A DNA stretch of 64,000 nucleotides, from NCBI RefSeq assembly GCF_014489115.1, contig NZ_JACTAH010000001.1, positions 1,736,001 to 1,800,000 on the forward strand, read 5' to 3'. Shown one piece after another: positions 20,656 through 28,408 of the stretch. The DNA comes from Thauera sedimentorum (lineage in GTDB: Bacteria > Pseudomonadota > Gammaproteobacteria > Burkholderiales > Rhodocyclaceae). A program made the position numbers and the translations under genes. The notes below the pieces were generated by a model, which was not told the DNA's origin, did not search any database, and worked only from the letters and a program-made list of their open reading frames with translations. Each line of letters begins with the position of its first letter. Position 1 is the stretch's first letter.

Positions 20656-21948
20656 TCAGGCCCGCCGGTTGCGCACGTAGAGGATCAGCCGCCCGCCCTC
20701 GCTGCGCTCGTAGTCGCGGATCTGGCGGATCAGCTTGTCGTCCAGCATGTAGTCGGTGGCCAGCAGCAGCACCCCTTCGGGGCTGATCAGGTCGCGCGCG
20801 AGGAACATGCCGGGTTTCAGGTCGGCCGGGGTCACGGCGATCTCGTCGGCCGGCGGCTCGGGCGGTGCGCCGACGATGCTGAGGAAGGCGTCGACCACCG
20901 CGGGGTCGTAACGCTTGCCGCGCCCCTGCACGATGGCCTGCTTGGCGTCGTCCTCGTTGAGCCGCTTGCCGGTGAGCGTGCCCTGCAGGTGGCCGTCGTA
21001 CTCGTTGGCCAGCGCCAGGATGCGCGCACCCTGCGGAATCGCCATGCCGGCCAGCCCGTCGGGATAGCCCTGGCCGTCGAAGCGCTCGTGGTGGCTGCGG
21101 ATCAGGTGCGCCGCGCCGCGCAGTTCCTCCAGCGCCATCAGGGCCTGCTCGCCCTTGGCCGGATGCTTGCGCCACACCCCCAGCTCCTCGCCGCTCATCT
21201 TGGCCGGCGGCTTGGCGAGCAGCGCATCGGGCAGGCCGATCTTGCCGATGTCGTGCAGCAGGCCGGCCAGGAACACGTCGTTGCACTGCCGCCCGTCCAG
21301 GCCCAGGCCGGCGGCGATCTTGCGCGCCAGGTCGGCCACCCGGCGCGAATGGCCGGCCATGCTGCCGCCACGCAGTTCGATGAGGTTGGCGAAGACCTGG
21401 ATGGAGGTGAAGAAGCTGCGCTTGAGCCGCTCGTGCGCCAGGCGCAGTTCCTCGGTGCGCTCGCGCACCTTCTCCTCCAGGCCGGCGTTGAGGATCTTGA
21501 GCTCCTCGTTCTGGCGCGCGGTCAGCGCCTCCAGGCGCGCCTTCTCGTGCAGCAGGGCCTGGCGCTCGAGCGCCTCGCGCACGGTCAGCAGCACCTCGCC
21601 GTCGTTCCACGGCTTGGAGATGTAACGGTAGATCTGCCCTTCGTTGATCGCCGCGATCGTCGACTCGATGTCGGCATAGCCGGTGAGCAGGATGCGCAGG
21701 ATGCCCGGCCAGCGCTGGCGGACCTCGGCGAGGAAGTGCGCACCGTCCATCGCCGGCATGCGCATGTCGGAGATCACCAGGTCGACCGCGCCCTGCTCGG
21801 CCTCCAGCATCTCCAGCCCGGCGGCGCCGCTTTCGGCCACCAGCACGCGGTAGCCCGCGGGGCGGAACAGCCGGCGCAGCGACGAGAGGATGTTGGCTTC
21901 GTCGTCGACGCAGAGGATGGTGGGGGGTGGCGGCAGGTCGGTGCTCAC
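20656..21948 (-). CDS. Receiver-HD-GYP phosphodiesterase (RpfG type)
   Basis: 430 aa. Receiver at 9-130 (phospho-Asp in VISDMRMPA, ending YISKPWND), coiled coil at about 140-185, and HD-GYP domain at about 190-340 with LLHDIGKIGLP and HHERFDGQGYPDGL. These are the metal ligands and the GYP signature of enzymes that hydrolyse c-di-GMP. A C-terminal extension of about 70 residues resembles the small domain seen after some HD-GYP modules. It should lower c-di-GMP when its receiver is phosphorylated, probably by one of the operon's kinases. The preceding HDOD gene ends 27 bp upstream. Confidence 0.93.
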   Translation of the reverse strand: MSTDLPPPPTILCVDDEANILSSLRRLFRPAGYRVLVAESGAAGLEMLEAEQGAVDLVISDMRMPAMDGAHFLAEVRQRWPGILRILLTGYADIESTIAAINEGQIYRYISKPWNDGEVLLTVREALERQALLHEKARLEALTARQNEELKILNAGLEEKVRERTEELRLAHERLKRSFFTSIQVFANLIELRGGSMAGHSRRVADLARKIAAGLGLDGRQCNDVFLAGLLHDIGKIGLPDALLAKPPAKMSGEELGVWRKHPAKGEQALMALEELRGAAHLIRSHHERFDGQGYPDGLAGMAIPQGARILALANEYDGHLQGTLTGKRLNEDDAKQAIVQGRGKRYDPAVVDAFLSIVGAPPEPPADEIAVTPADLKPGMFLARDLISPEGVLLLATDYMLDDKLIRQIRDYERSEGGRLILYVRNRRA

Positions 21949-21975
21949 GTATGGTCTTCCTTGCTCATCGGGCCT

Positions 21976-22821
21976 TCAGGACAGCAACGCATTGCGGGTT
22001 TCCTCGAAATCGCGCTCGATCTGCGGGAACAGCGGCAGCAGCGTCGCCGCATCCACGCCGAGCCGCTCGCACACGCCCTCGTCCATGGGCGGCACGGTCG
22101 GTGCGCTTTCGCAGCCCAGCTCCAGCGCATGCGCGAGCACGTCCGCAAAATGTATCAGGTCGGCGGCAGCATCGCCGGCAGGCGCATGATGCCCGCGGAT
22201 CTCGCTCACCAGCGGACCGGGCAGGCCCCAGGCGAGCGCCAGCTCGGCCCCGGCCTGCACGTGGTCGATGCCCAGTACTGCCTGCTCGGCGCTCAGGTGC
22301 GGGCAGCCGTGCGCCTGCTGGTAGTGCAACACCGCCTCGTACTGCACCGGGAAGCACAGGGCCAGCACGTAGCGGCCGATGTCGTGCAGCAGGCCGGCGG
22401 TGAAGGCCGATTCGGCATTCGCCCGGGTGACCCGCGCCAGCGTCCGCGCACAGACCGCCACGGCCAGCGAATGACGCCAGAACCGGTCGGACACGAAACC
22501 CTTGCAGGCGCAGTGGTTGAACACGCCCACCATCGCCGCGCCGAGCACCAGCGAGCGCACGGTGCGAAAGCCCAGCACCAGGATGGCGTCATCCACGCTG
22601 AGCACCTGCCCGGCCAGGCCGTAGAACGGCGAATTGGCCACCCGCAGGGTGCGCACCAGCAGGCCCTGGTCGGCCGCGATGCGCCGCCCCAGCGTGGCCG
22701 CGTCGAGATTGTCCTGCTGCAGGCTGGCGAGCAGGTCGACGACCAGCGGCGGCAGCGCCGGCAGGCCCGTCACCTGCTCGTGCAGCATGGCCGGAGTGAT
22801 GGCATGCAGGTTCTCAGCCAT
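21976..22821 (-). CDS. HDOD domain protein
   Basis: 281 aa. HDOD domain over most of the length (LPALPPLVVDLLASLQQDNLD, ANSPFYGLAGQVLSVDDAILVLG, GLLHDIGRYVLALCFP, LALAWGLP). HDOD proteins are regulatory relatives of HD hydrolases, often in signalling clusters and usually with incomplete metal sites; here an HD pair is retained in LHDIG. Activity is unknown. Start at 22821 (MAENLHAITPAML) is chosen because it fits the family N-terminus and overlaps the 63-aa gene by 8 bp; the open frame continues upstream without family similarity. Confidence 0.88.
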   Translation of the reverse strand: MAENLHAITPAMLHEQVTGLPALPPLVVDLLASLQQDNLDAATLGRRIAADQGLLVRTLRVANSPFYGLAGQVLSVDDAILVLGFRTVRSLVLGAAMVGVFNHCACKGFVSDRFWRHSLAVAVCARTLARVTRANAESAFTAGLLHDIGRYVLALCFPVQYEAVLHYQQAHGCPHLSAEQAVLGIDHVQAGAELALAWGLPGPLVSEIRGHHAPAGDAAADLIHFADVLAHALELGCESAPTVPPMDEGVCERLGVDAATLLPLFPQIERDFEETRNALLS

Positions 22822-23005
22822 CTCCGTTCTCCGCCGACGGTGCGCCGGACGCCGCCCGTTCGCGGCGATGGCGCAGCACGAGCTCGCGCAGCATGCGGGC
22901 TTCCGCGTGCTCGCCCGCGTGACGAAAGAGCTGCGCCACCTGCATGGCGAGATCGTCCTGCGATGCCCCGTCCGGCATCGTCGCACGCCGCTCGTCGTCG
23001 CTCAT
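22814..23005 (-). CDS. Small hypothetical protein in the signalling operon
   Basis: 63 aa, charged and mostly helical (ASQDDLAMQVAQLFRHAGEH, RMLRELVLRHRRERAA), no signal peptide or cysteines. I do not recognise a family. Its reality is supported by position: the ATG overlaps the upstream stop as ATGA (23002-23005) and its stop overlaps the HDOD start by 8 bp, the same pattern as the other junctions. It could be a short adaptor or kinase regulator; no function is claimed. Confidence 0.65.
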   Translation of the reverse strand: MSDDERRATMPDGASQDDLAMQVAQLFRHAGEHAEARMLRELVLRHRRERAASGAPSAENGDG

Positions 23006-23823
23006 TGCCCGACCTCCCGCTCGAAGATGAAGAGACGTCCGCTGGCCTGCGAGTCCGCACCCAGCACACGGCAGGTGATGCGGTAGGTGGCGCCGCCGAT
23101 GCCCGCGCTCAGTTCGCCCTCGCCCATGCCCGCCAGGCGGGCCGCCAGCGCAGGCGGCAGCGCACGCCCCAGGTCGGAACCCAGCGTCGTGCCGGACACC
23201 CCGAGCAGCTCCGCTGCGGCGCCGTTGGCCGCCACCACCATGCCGAAATCGTCAACGCCGAGCAGCGGCCAGGGCAACAGCTGCAACACCTCGTGCAGCA
23301 CGCCCATCGCCCGCCGGTCACGCACGATCTGCGCCTGCTGCTCGGCGAGCAGGTGCTCTAGACGCCGGTTGGCGTCGCCAAGCTGCACCGACAGGCGGCG
23401 ATTGTCGTCGGCCAGGCGCTTGTACTGCACGGCCTCGGCGATGTTGGCGCGCAGTTGCTCGTCGTCCCAGGGCTTGGTGAGGAACTTGAAGATCGCCCCT
23501 TCGTTGATCGCATCGGTGATGGACTGCAGTTCGGTGTAGCCGGAGAGCACCAGGCGCACGGTCTCGGGGCGGCGGGCGCGCGCCTCGCGCAGGAACTCCA
23601 CGCCGCTCATGCCCGGCATGCGCTGGTCGGAGAGGATCACGTCCACCGGATGGGCGTCGAGCTGCTGCAGCCCTTCCTCGCCGCTGGCGGCGGTGATCAG
23701 GGTGTAGCCGTCGCGCCGCAACAGCCTGCGCAGCGCGGCGAGGATGTTGGCCTCGTCGTCGACCAGCAGCAGGGTGCCGCTGAGCGGCCCCGGCGTCGCC
23801 TCGGTCTGTCCTGCCTCGCTCAT
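23002..23823 (-). CDS. Receiver-PAS protein
   Basis: 273 aa. Receiver at about 15-135 (phospho-Asp in VILSDQRMPG, SGYTELQSITDAINEGAIF, FLTKPWDDE), coiled coil at 140-180 and a PAS-like domain to the end (LLPWPLLGVDDFGMVVAANGAAAELLG, split here as motifs of under 20 residues: GVDDFGMVVAANGAA). No catalytic or DNA-binding output. First gene of the ten-gene operon, so its promoter should lie in the 120 bp between it and regA, where I see no clear hexamers. Start at 23823 avoids an unrelated N-terminal extension. Confidence 0.87.
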   Translation of the reverse strand: MSEAGQTEATPGPLSGTLLLVDDEANILAALRRLLRRDGYTLITAASGEEGLQQLDAHPVDVILSDQRMPGMSGVEFLREARARRPETVRLVLSGYTELQSITDAINEGAIFKFLTKPWDDEQLRANIAEAVQYKRLADDNRRLSVQLGDANRRLEHLLAEQQAQIVRDRRAMGVLHEVLQLLPWPLLGVDDFGMVVAANGAAAELLGVSGTTLGSDLGRALPPALAARLAGMGEGELSAGIGGATYRITCRVLGADSQASGRLFIFEREVGQ

Positions 23824-23943
23824 GCGCCTCGTCCCCGCATCGTATTCATGCGTCGCGTCTGTGCGCGTCCTGGCCCAATGATCCGCCCGCGCGGCGCTCC
23901 CGCGCAAGTCCGCGCGCCTGCCCGCCTTGCGCCAACCCCTGGT

Positions 23944-24483
23944 TCAGGGGCGTGCCGGTGGCCGGGCGAGCTTGCGTTGCAGGGTGCGCCGGTGCATGTT
24001 CAGCGCCCGCGCGGTGGCCGAGATGTTGCCGGCATGCTCGGTGAGTACGCGCTGGATGTGCTCCCACTCGACCTGATCCACCGACAGCGGCCGGCTGTCG
24101 ATCTCGTCCTCCAGCACCAGCTCGTCGGCCTGCAGCGCATTGACGATGGCATCGACATCGGCCGGCTTGGCGAGATACTGCACCGCCCCCAGCTTGACCG
24201 CGTTCACCGCGGTGGCGATGCTCGCGTAGCCGGTCAGCACCAGGATGCGGGCGTTGGGGTTGATGCCCAGCAGGGGCGCGATCAGCTTGAGCCCGGACTC
24301 GCCGTCGAGGTTGAGGTCCAGCACGACGAACTCGGGTTCGTGGGTGTCGGCCAGCTGCAGCGCCTCGGCCTGGCTGTGCGCGCTGTAGACGCTGAACCCG
24401 CGCTGCGTCAGGGCGCGCGACAGCACGCGGTTGAACACGGCGTCGTCATCGATGACGAGCAGATGCGGATGGATTTCGCTCAT
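23944..24483 (-). CDS. regA: Redox response regulator of the RegA/ActR/PrrA family
   Basis: 179 aa DNA-binding response regulator partner of RegB. Receiver at 1-125 with phospho-Asp in VVLDLNLDGESGL and Lys in LAKPAD, a linker, and a Fis-type helix-turn-helix (GNISATARALNMHRRTLQRK) as in RegA/ActR/PrrA, which activate respiratory and denitrification genes under low oxygen. Its start overlaps the regB stop as ATGA. The pair is divergent from nosZ with 228 bp between, so nosZ and regB regulation may be linked. The ten-gene signalling operon follows 120 bp downstream on the same strand and could partly be read through. Confidence 0.92.
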   Translation of the reverse strand: MSEIHPHLLVIDDDAVFNRVLSRALTQRGFSVYSAHSQAEALQLADTHEPEFVVLDLNLDGESGLKLIAPLLGINPNARILVLTGYASIATAVNAVKLGAVQYLAKPADVDAIVNALQADELVLEDEIDSRPLSVDQVEWEHIQRVLTEHAGNISATARALNMHRRTLQRKLARPPARP

Positions 24484-25748
24484 GCGCGGATTCGCTCCAG
24501 CGGAACACACAGGCGGGCGATCGTACCACCGCCCTCGCGCGGCAACAGCGCCAGCGATCCGCCCAGCCGGGCGAGCGCGGCACGCGCCAGAAAAAGCCCG
24601 ATCCCCATGCCGCCGTCACGCGCACCCAGCGGCGCACGCCCCAGCTCGGCCTGCAGCGCGGGCGCGATGCCGGGGCCGCGGTCGCGCACCGCGACGCACA
24701 GCGCGCCGTCGGCCAGTCCGGCATGAAGTTCGACATCGTCCGGGCTGGCGTCCGCGGCGTTGTTGATCAGGGTGTGCAGCGCTTCGCCCAGCGTGGCGTC
24801 GGCGACGATGTTCAGCTCGGTCAGGGCCGGCTCGCACACCAGCCGTGCCTCGGCGTGCGGACGCAGCGCCTGCCAGCGGTCCACCACGGTCCTCACCCAG
24901 GCATCCGCCGGCTGTGCGCCGCCGCCTTCGGCGCGCAACGCGCCGGCATCGGCGGTGAGGCCGCCGAGGATGCGCTTGCAGTGTTCGATCTGCTCGCGCA
25001 TCAGCGCGAGATCCTCGCGCATCTCGCCCGGCGGTGCGCTGCGCGCCAGCTCGTCGGCGAGGATGCGCAGCGTGCCCAGCGGCGTGCCCAGCTTGTGGGC
25101 CGCGCCCGCGGCGAGGTTGGCGAGCGCGACGATCTGCTCGTCGCGCGCCTGCGCCTCGCGCGCCGCGGCCAGCTCGCGCTCGCGGCGGCGCAGCGCGGCA
25201 GTGGCACGCGCGACGAACCACACTACCGCCAGCGCCGACAGCACGAAGGTGATCCACATGCCGGCCAGGTGCCAGTGCATGGCGTCCGCGCTGGCGTGAA
25301 AGACGATGGGCTGATGGAAATGCCACAGCACGGAATAGGCGGCCACCGCCAGCGCGGCCAGCAGCCATCCCTGCAGCGCCGGCAGGATGGCGGCGCCGAT
25401 GGCCACCAGCGGCAGGAACAGCGAGATCAGCGGATTGGTGGCCCCGCCGCTCAGGTACAGGAAGGCGCTCCAGCCGGCGAGATCGGCCAGCAGCTGGGAG
25501 AACAGGGCCCACGATCCCGGCGGTGCGGCACGCCCGGTGAACCAGGCCAGCGCGCCGAGATTGCAGCCGGCCAGCACCACCGCCACCGCCAGCATGCGGG
25601 CCTGCGGCAGGGCCACGTCCAGCAGCGGCGGCAGCGCGAGCGTCGCCACCCCCATGCACGCCACCGACAGCCAGCGCAGCACGACCAGGCGGGCGAGCTG
25701 AGTGCTGCCGAGCGGCGGAGGCGGCGAGGCGGTGAACGTCCGGAACAT
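24480..25748 (-). CDS. regB: Redox sensor histidine kinase of the RegB/ActS/PrrB family
   Basis: 422 aa. Six membrane helices occupy residues about 20-190, with GGATNPLISLF near 100 corresponding to the conserved GGxxNPF quinone-binding motif of RegB. The H-box reads GAAHKLGTPLGTL: phospho-His and LGTPL are as in RegB, but the residue after His is Lys rather than the usual Glu. N-box INNAADASPDD and G-boxes RDRGPGIAP, GGMGIGLF follow. It senses quinone redox state in studied relatives and phosphorylates RegA, overlapping by 4 bp. Oriented away from nosZ. Confidence 0.92.
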   Translation of the reverse strand: MFRTFTASPPPPLGSTQLARLVVLRWLSVACMGVATLALPPLLDVALPQARMLAVAVVLAGCNLGALAWFTGRAAPPGSWALFSQLLADLAGWSAFLYLSGGATNPLISLFLPLVAIGAAILPALQGWLLAALAVAAYSVLWHFHQPIVFHASADAMHWHLAGMWITFVLSALAVVWFVARATAALRRRERELAAAREAQARDEQIVALANLAAGAAHKLGTPLGTLRILADELARSAPPGEMREDLALMREQIEHCKRILGGLTADAGALRAEGGGAQPADAWVRTVVDRWQALRPHAEARLVCEPALTELNIVADATLGEALHTLINNAADASPDDVELHAGLADGALCVAVRDRGPGIAPALQAELGRAPLGARDGGMGIGLFLARAALARLGGSLALLPREGGGTIARLCVPLERIRA

Positions 25749-25819
25749 GGCGTCATTATGCGCAGCCCCTCGCCGGCCGGCGAGCCCGCGGCGCGCCTAT
25801 TCCGATCAAATTTTCGTTT

Positions 25820-25861
25820 TTGTCTTAAATCAAGGACTGCCCCCCTGTGCCTATCTAGAGT
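25820..25861 (+). promoter_or_regulatory. FNR/DNR-type class II promoter of nosZ
   Basis: TTGTCTTAAATCAA (25820-25833) matches TTGAT-N4-ATCAA at 8 of 10 positions. TAGAGT at 25856-25861 is placed exactly as a -10 box if the site is centred at -41.5, giving a start near 25868 and a 109-nt leader. The same geometry recurs at three other promoters in the window. Confidence 0.65.
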
Positions 25862-25976
25862 GCGACTGCGACAAATCGTCGCAGCGTCAAAAGGACGCAG
25901 GCGCCAGCTCCGGAAGCGACCGGCGCAGCGCCGGGACGATCACCGATCACCTCTGGAAGAAGGGAGCCGCGAAACC

Positions 25977-27932
25977 ATGAAGCACGATGAAACCAACAAC
26001 ACGCTCGATGCACAGCCCGATCCCGGTCGACGCAAATTCCTGAACACCGCCGCCTTTGCCGGTCTGGCCGGTGCCGGCCTGTCGGTCGGCCTGTCCGCCT
26101 GCAAGCAGGAACAGGCCGCCGCCCCCGCGGCCGCCCCCGCGGCCGCACCCGCCGCCAAGGCCGCCGCCAGCGGCAGCCACAGCAACATCCACCTCGCCCC
26201 GGGCGAACTGGATACCTACTACGGCCTGTGGTCCGGTGGTCACACCGGCGACTTCCGCGTGCTCGGCCTGCCGTCCGGCCGCGAACTGCATCGTGTGCCG
26301 TGCTTCGTGCCGGACGCGCTGGTCGGCTGGGGCCACACCAACGAATCCAAGGCGATCATGGGCACCAAGGCCGACGGCAGCCTGAAGTACACCGTCGGCG
26401 ACACCCACCACACCCACGCCTCCTACAAGGACGGCAACTACGACGGCCGCTACGCCTGGATCAACGACAAGATCAACAGCCGTATCGCGCGTATCCGCCT
26501 GGATTACTTCATCTGCGACAAGATCACCGAGATCCCGAACATCCAGGGCTTCCACGGCATCTTCCCGGACAAGCGCGACCCGGTCGACCAGTCGATCAAC
26601 TACACCACCCGCGTGTTCTGCGGCGCAGAGTTCCACCTGCCGATGCCCAACGACGGCCGCGACCTGGAGAGCCCGGAGAAGTACCGCGCGCTGTTCAGCT
26701 GCGTCGATGCCGAGACCATGGAACTGCGCTGGCAGGTGCTGATCGACGGCAACTGCGACCTGGTGGCCACCTCCTTCGACGGCAAGCTGGCGGCCTCCAA
26801 CCAGTACAACACCGAGGGCGGCCACCACTATGAAGGCATGATGTCCGCCGAGCGCGACGCGTGCATCTTCTTCAACATCGCCCGCATCGAGCAGGCAGTG
26901 AAGGACGGCAAGTTCACCACCATCGGCGACTCCAAGGTTCCGGTGGTCGATGGCACCAAGGCCGCCAACACCGATCCGAAGACCGCGCTGGTGGCCTACG
27001 TCACCGTGCCGAAGAACCCGCACGGCGTGAATGCCTCGCCGGACGGCAAGTACTTCATCTGCGCGGGCAAGCTGTCGCCCACCGCCACCGTGATCGAGCT
27101 GGCCAAGGTGCTGGAGTGGTTCGAAGGCAACCTGGACGACCTCGAAAAGTCCATCGTCGCCGAAGTCGAACTGGGCCTGGGCCCCCTGCACACCGCCTTC
27201 GACGGCCGCGGCAACGCCTACACCACGCTCTTCCTGGACAGCCAGATCGTCAAGTGGAACGTGGATGCGGCGATCAAGTTCCATGCCGGCGACACCAGCG
27301 CACAGTACGTGGTCGACCGCCTGGACGTGCATTACCAGCCGGGCCACATCAACGCCACCCAGTCGGAAACCATGTTCGCCGACGGCAAGTGGCTGATGGT
27401 GGGCTGCAAGTTCTCCAAGGACCGCTTCCTGCCGGTCGGCCCGCTGCACGCCGAAACCGAGCAGCTGGTGGACATCTCCGGCGAGAAGATGGTGCTGGTG
27501 GCCGACCACCCGGTACGCCCCGAGCCGCACGACTTCATCATGTTCAAGCGCGAGCTGCTGAGCCCGAAGCAGGTCTACGACATCAACGACTTCCCGCTCG
27601 CCACCAAGGACCCGAAGGAAGGCGGCGTGACCCGCAACGGCAACAAGGTCACGGTGCGCATCACCTCGCTGGCGCCGGCCTTCGATCCGCGCGAGTTCAA
27701 GGTCAAGCGCGGCGACGAGGTCACCATCATCCTGACCAACCTGGACAAGATCGAGGACTTGACGCACGGCTTCGCGGTGCCCAAGTACAACATCAACTTC
27801 ATCGTCAATCCGCAGGAAACCGCGTCGGTCACCTTCAAGGCCGACAAGCCGGGCGTGTATTGGTACTACTGCACCCACTTCTGCCACGCCCTGCACCTGG
27901 AAATGCGCGGCCGGATGATCGTGGAGGCCTGA
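25977..27932 (+). CDS. nosZ: Nitrous-oxide reductase (clade I, Tat-exported)
   Basis: Periplasmic copper enzyme reducing N2O to N2, the last step of denitrification. 651 aa. Twin-arginine signal GRRKFLNTAAFAG at residues 17-29, then an Ala/Pro linker, a seven-bladed propeller carrying CuZ with its His ligands (DTHHTH, GFHGIF, GPLHTAF), and a C-terminal cupredoxin with the CuA ligands Cys632, Cys636, His640 and Met643 in CTHFCHALHLEM. The Tat signal and sequence place it in clade I. ATG follows GAAGGGAGC. A longer in-frame opening upstream is not coding. Transcribed alone or with the downstream small RNA element; nosR has its own promoter. Confidence 0.98.
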   Translation: MKHDETNNTLDAQPDPGRRKFLNTAAFAGLAGAGLSVGLSACKQEQAAAPAAAPAAAPAAKAAASGSHSNIHLAPGELDTYYGLWSGGHTGDFRVLGLPSGRELHRVPCFVPDALVGWGHTNESKAIMGTKADGSLKYTVGDTHHTHASYKDGNYDGRYAWINDKINSRIARIRLDYFICDKITEIPNIQGFHGIFPDKRDPVDQSINYTTRVFCGAEFHLPMPNDGRDLESPEKYRALFSCVDAETMELRWQVLIDGNCDLVATSFDGKLAASNQYNTEGGHHYEGMMSAERDACIFFNIARIEQAVKDGKFTTIGDSKVPVVDGTKAANTDPKTALVAYVTVPKNPHGVNASPDGKYFICAGKLSPTATVIELAKVLEWFEGNLDDLEKSIVAEVELGLGPLHTAFDGRGNAYTTLFLDSQIVKWNVDAAIKFHAGDTSAQYVVDRLDVHYQPGHINATQSETMFADGKWLMVGCKFSKDRFLPVGPLHAETEQLVDISGEKMVLVADHPVRPEPHDFIMFKRELLSPKQVYDINDFPLATKDPKEGGVTRNGNKVTVRITSLAPAFDPREFKVKRGDEVTIILTNLDKIEDLTHGFAVPKYNINFIVNPQETASVTFKADKPGVYWYYCTHFCHALHLEMRGRMIVEA

Positions 27933-27972
27933 CAAGGCGCCACTTTCCAACCGACCACGTCACCAGGCACCC

Positions 27973-27994
27973 GGCCGGGGCTCGCGCCCCGGCC
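27973..27994 (+). terminator. Stem-loop after nosZ
   Basis: A 9-bp GC stem (GGCCGGGGC at 27973-27981 with 27986-27994) and 4-base loop, 41 bp after the nosZ stop. No U-tract; it may protect the mRNA 3' end rather than terminate. The intrinsic terminator at 28041-28068 follows. Confidence 0.5.
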
Positions 27995-28001
27995 TGTGCA
28001 A

Positions 28002-28068
28002 ACCGCTCCCGCAAGGAGCGGGTCGATCGGGTGATCTCTTCGAGGGGCTGCGTGCCCCTCGTTTTTTT
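28002..28068 (+). ncRNA. Candidate structured RNA, copy 1 (nosZ 3' region)
   Basis: A 5' hairpin (28003-28009 with 28015-28021), a linker, and an intrinsic terminator (8-bp stem 28041-28048 with 28054-28061, then seven T). Bases 28003-28037 repeat at 28153-28187 with one change. No FNR-type box lies at the position needed for its own promoter, so this copy may be released from nosZ mRNA. The terminator probably also ends nosZ transcription. Its function is unknown. Confidence 0.6.
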
Positions 28069-28103
28069 GCTCCGCGCCGGCAGCTCTGCTCCGCTTCGCG
28101 GAA

Positions 28104-28145
28104 TTGATACGGGACAAATACAGTTCCGTACCCGGCTTCTAAAGT
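28104..28145 (+). promoter_or_regulatory. FNR/DNR-type promoter of the candidate small RNA
   Basis: TTGATACGGGACAA (28104-28117, 8 of 10) and TAAAGT (28140-28145) with class II spacing. Predicted start 28152, one base before the repeated RNA unit. Confidence 0.65.
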
Positions 28146-28151
28146 GTGTCC

Positions 28152-28219
28152 GCCGCTCTCGCAAGGAGCGGGTCGATCGGGTGATCTTCAGGAGGGGCTC
28201 CGCGCCCCTCCATTTTTTT
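28152..28219 (+). ncRNA. Candidate 68-nt small RNA, copy 2, with FNR-type promoter
   Basis: Begins at the predicted start of the promoter at 28104-28145 and ends at an intrinsic terminator (8-bp stem 28191-28198 with 28204-28211, then seven T). Compared with copy 1, the only change in the 5' hairpin turns a C-G pair into U-G. In the terminator stem the outer pair C-G becomes G-C, a covariation. The linker is unchanged up to 28187, including a GATC-GGGT-GATC mini-hairpin. This supports a functional RNA induced without oxygen. Targets are unknown; it is not a family I can name. Confidence 0.65.
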
Positions 28220-28301
28220 GTCCGCAGCACGCCTCCGGCCGCATGCCGCTGGCACGCAGAACCTGCGGAAATCCGCATGGCACAACGCCGGCCGGGCCAA
28301 A

Positions 28302-28343
28302 TTGATTCGGAACAAGTACAAATTCAGCATTCGCTTCTAGAGT
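28302..28343 (+). promoter_or_regulatory. FNR/DNR-type class II promoter of nosR
   Basis: TTGATTCGGAACAA (28302-28315) and TAGAGT (28338-28343), same spacing as the nosZ and small RNA promoters. Predicted start 28350, leader 59 nt to the nosR ATG. Confidence 0.65.
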
Positions 28344-28408
28344 GCGTCACAACGTCGCACCCACAGCACGGCGACCCCGAATCCCGACCCCAGCAAGACG
28401 ATTCCAAG

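Larger units (their letters stand above)
28003..28219 (+). repeat. Tandem duplication in the nosZ-nosR gap
   Basis: The 476-bp gap between nosZ and nosR (27933-28408) holds no plausible gene. It contains two units, each a hairpin plus linker plus terminator (28003-28068 and 28153-28219) followed by an FNR-type promoter (28104-28145 and 28302-28343). The hairpin-linker parts are 34/35 identical. The promoter parts are similar in layout but more diverged, and the second unit is 48 bp longer between terminator and promoter. Short open frames here are not supported by codon use or start signals. Confidence 0.85.

Noticed and set aside
18399..20786. 795-codon plus-strand open frame opposite the Cache kinase
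   Set aside because: Shadow frame; the minus-strand gene has clear kinase domains.
24723..25976. Long N-terminal extension in frame with nosZ
   Set aside because: It runs antisense through regB and across the nosZ promoter. The Tat signal fixes the start at 25977.
28139..28330. 63-codon minus-strand frame in the nosZ-nosR gap
   Set aside because: Covers the repeat unit and promoter; no start signal and no sign of coding bias.
26861..28408. In-frame extension upstream of nosR
   Set aside because: Overlaps nosZ in another frame and passes through two terminators and two promoters.
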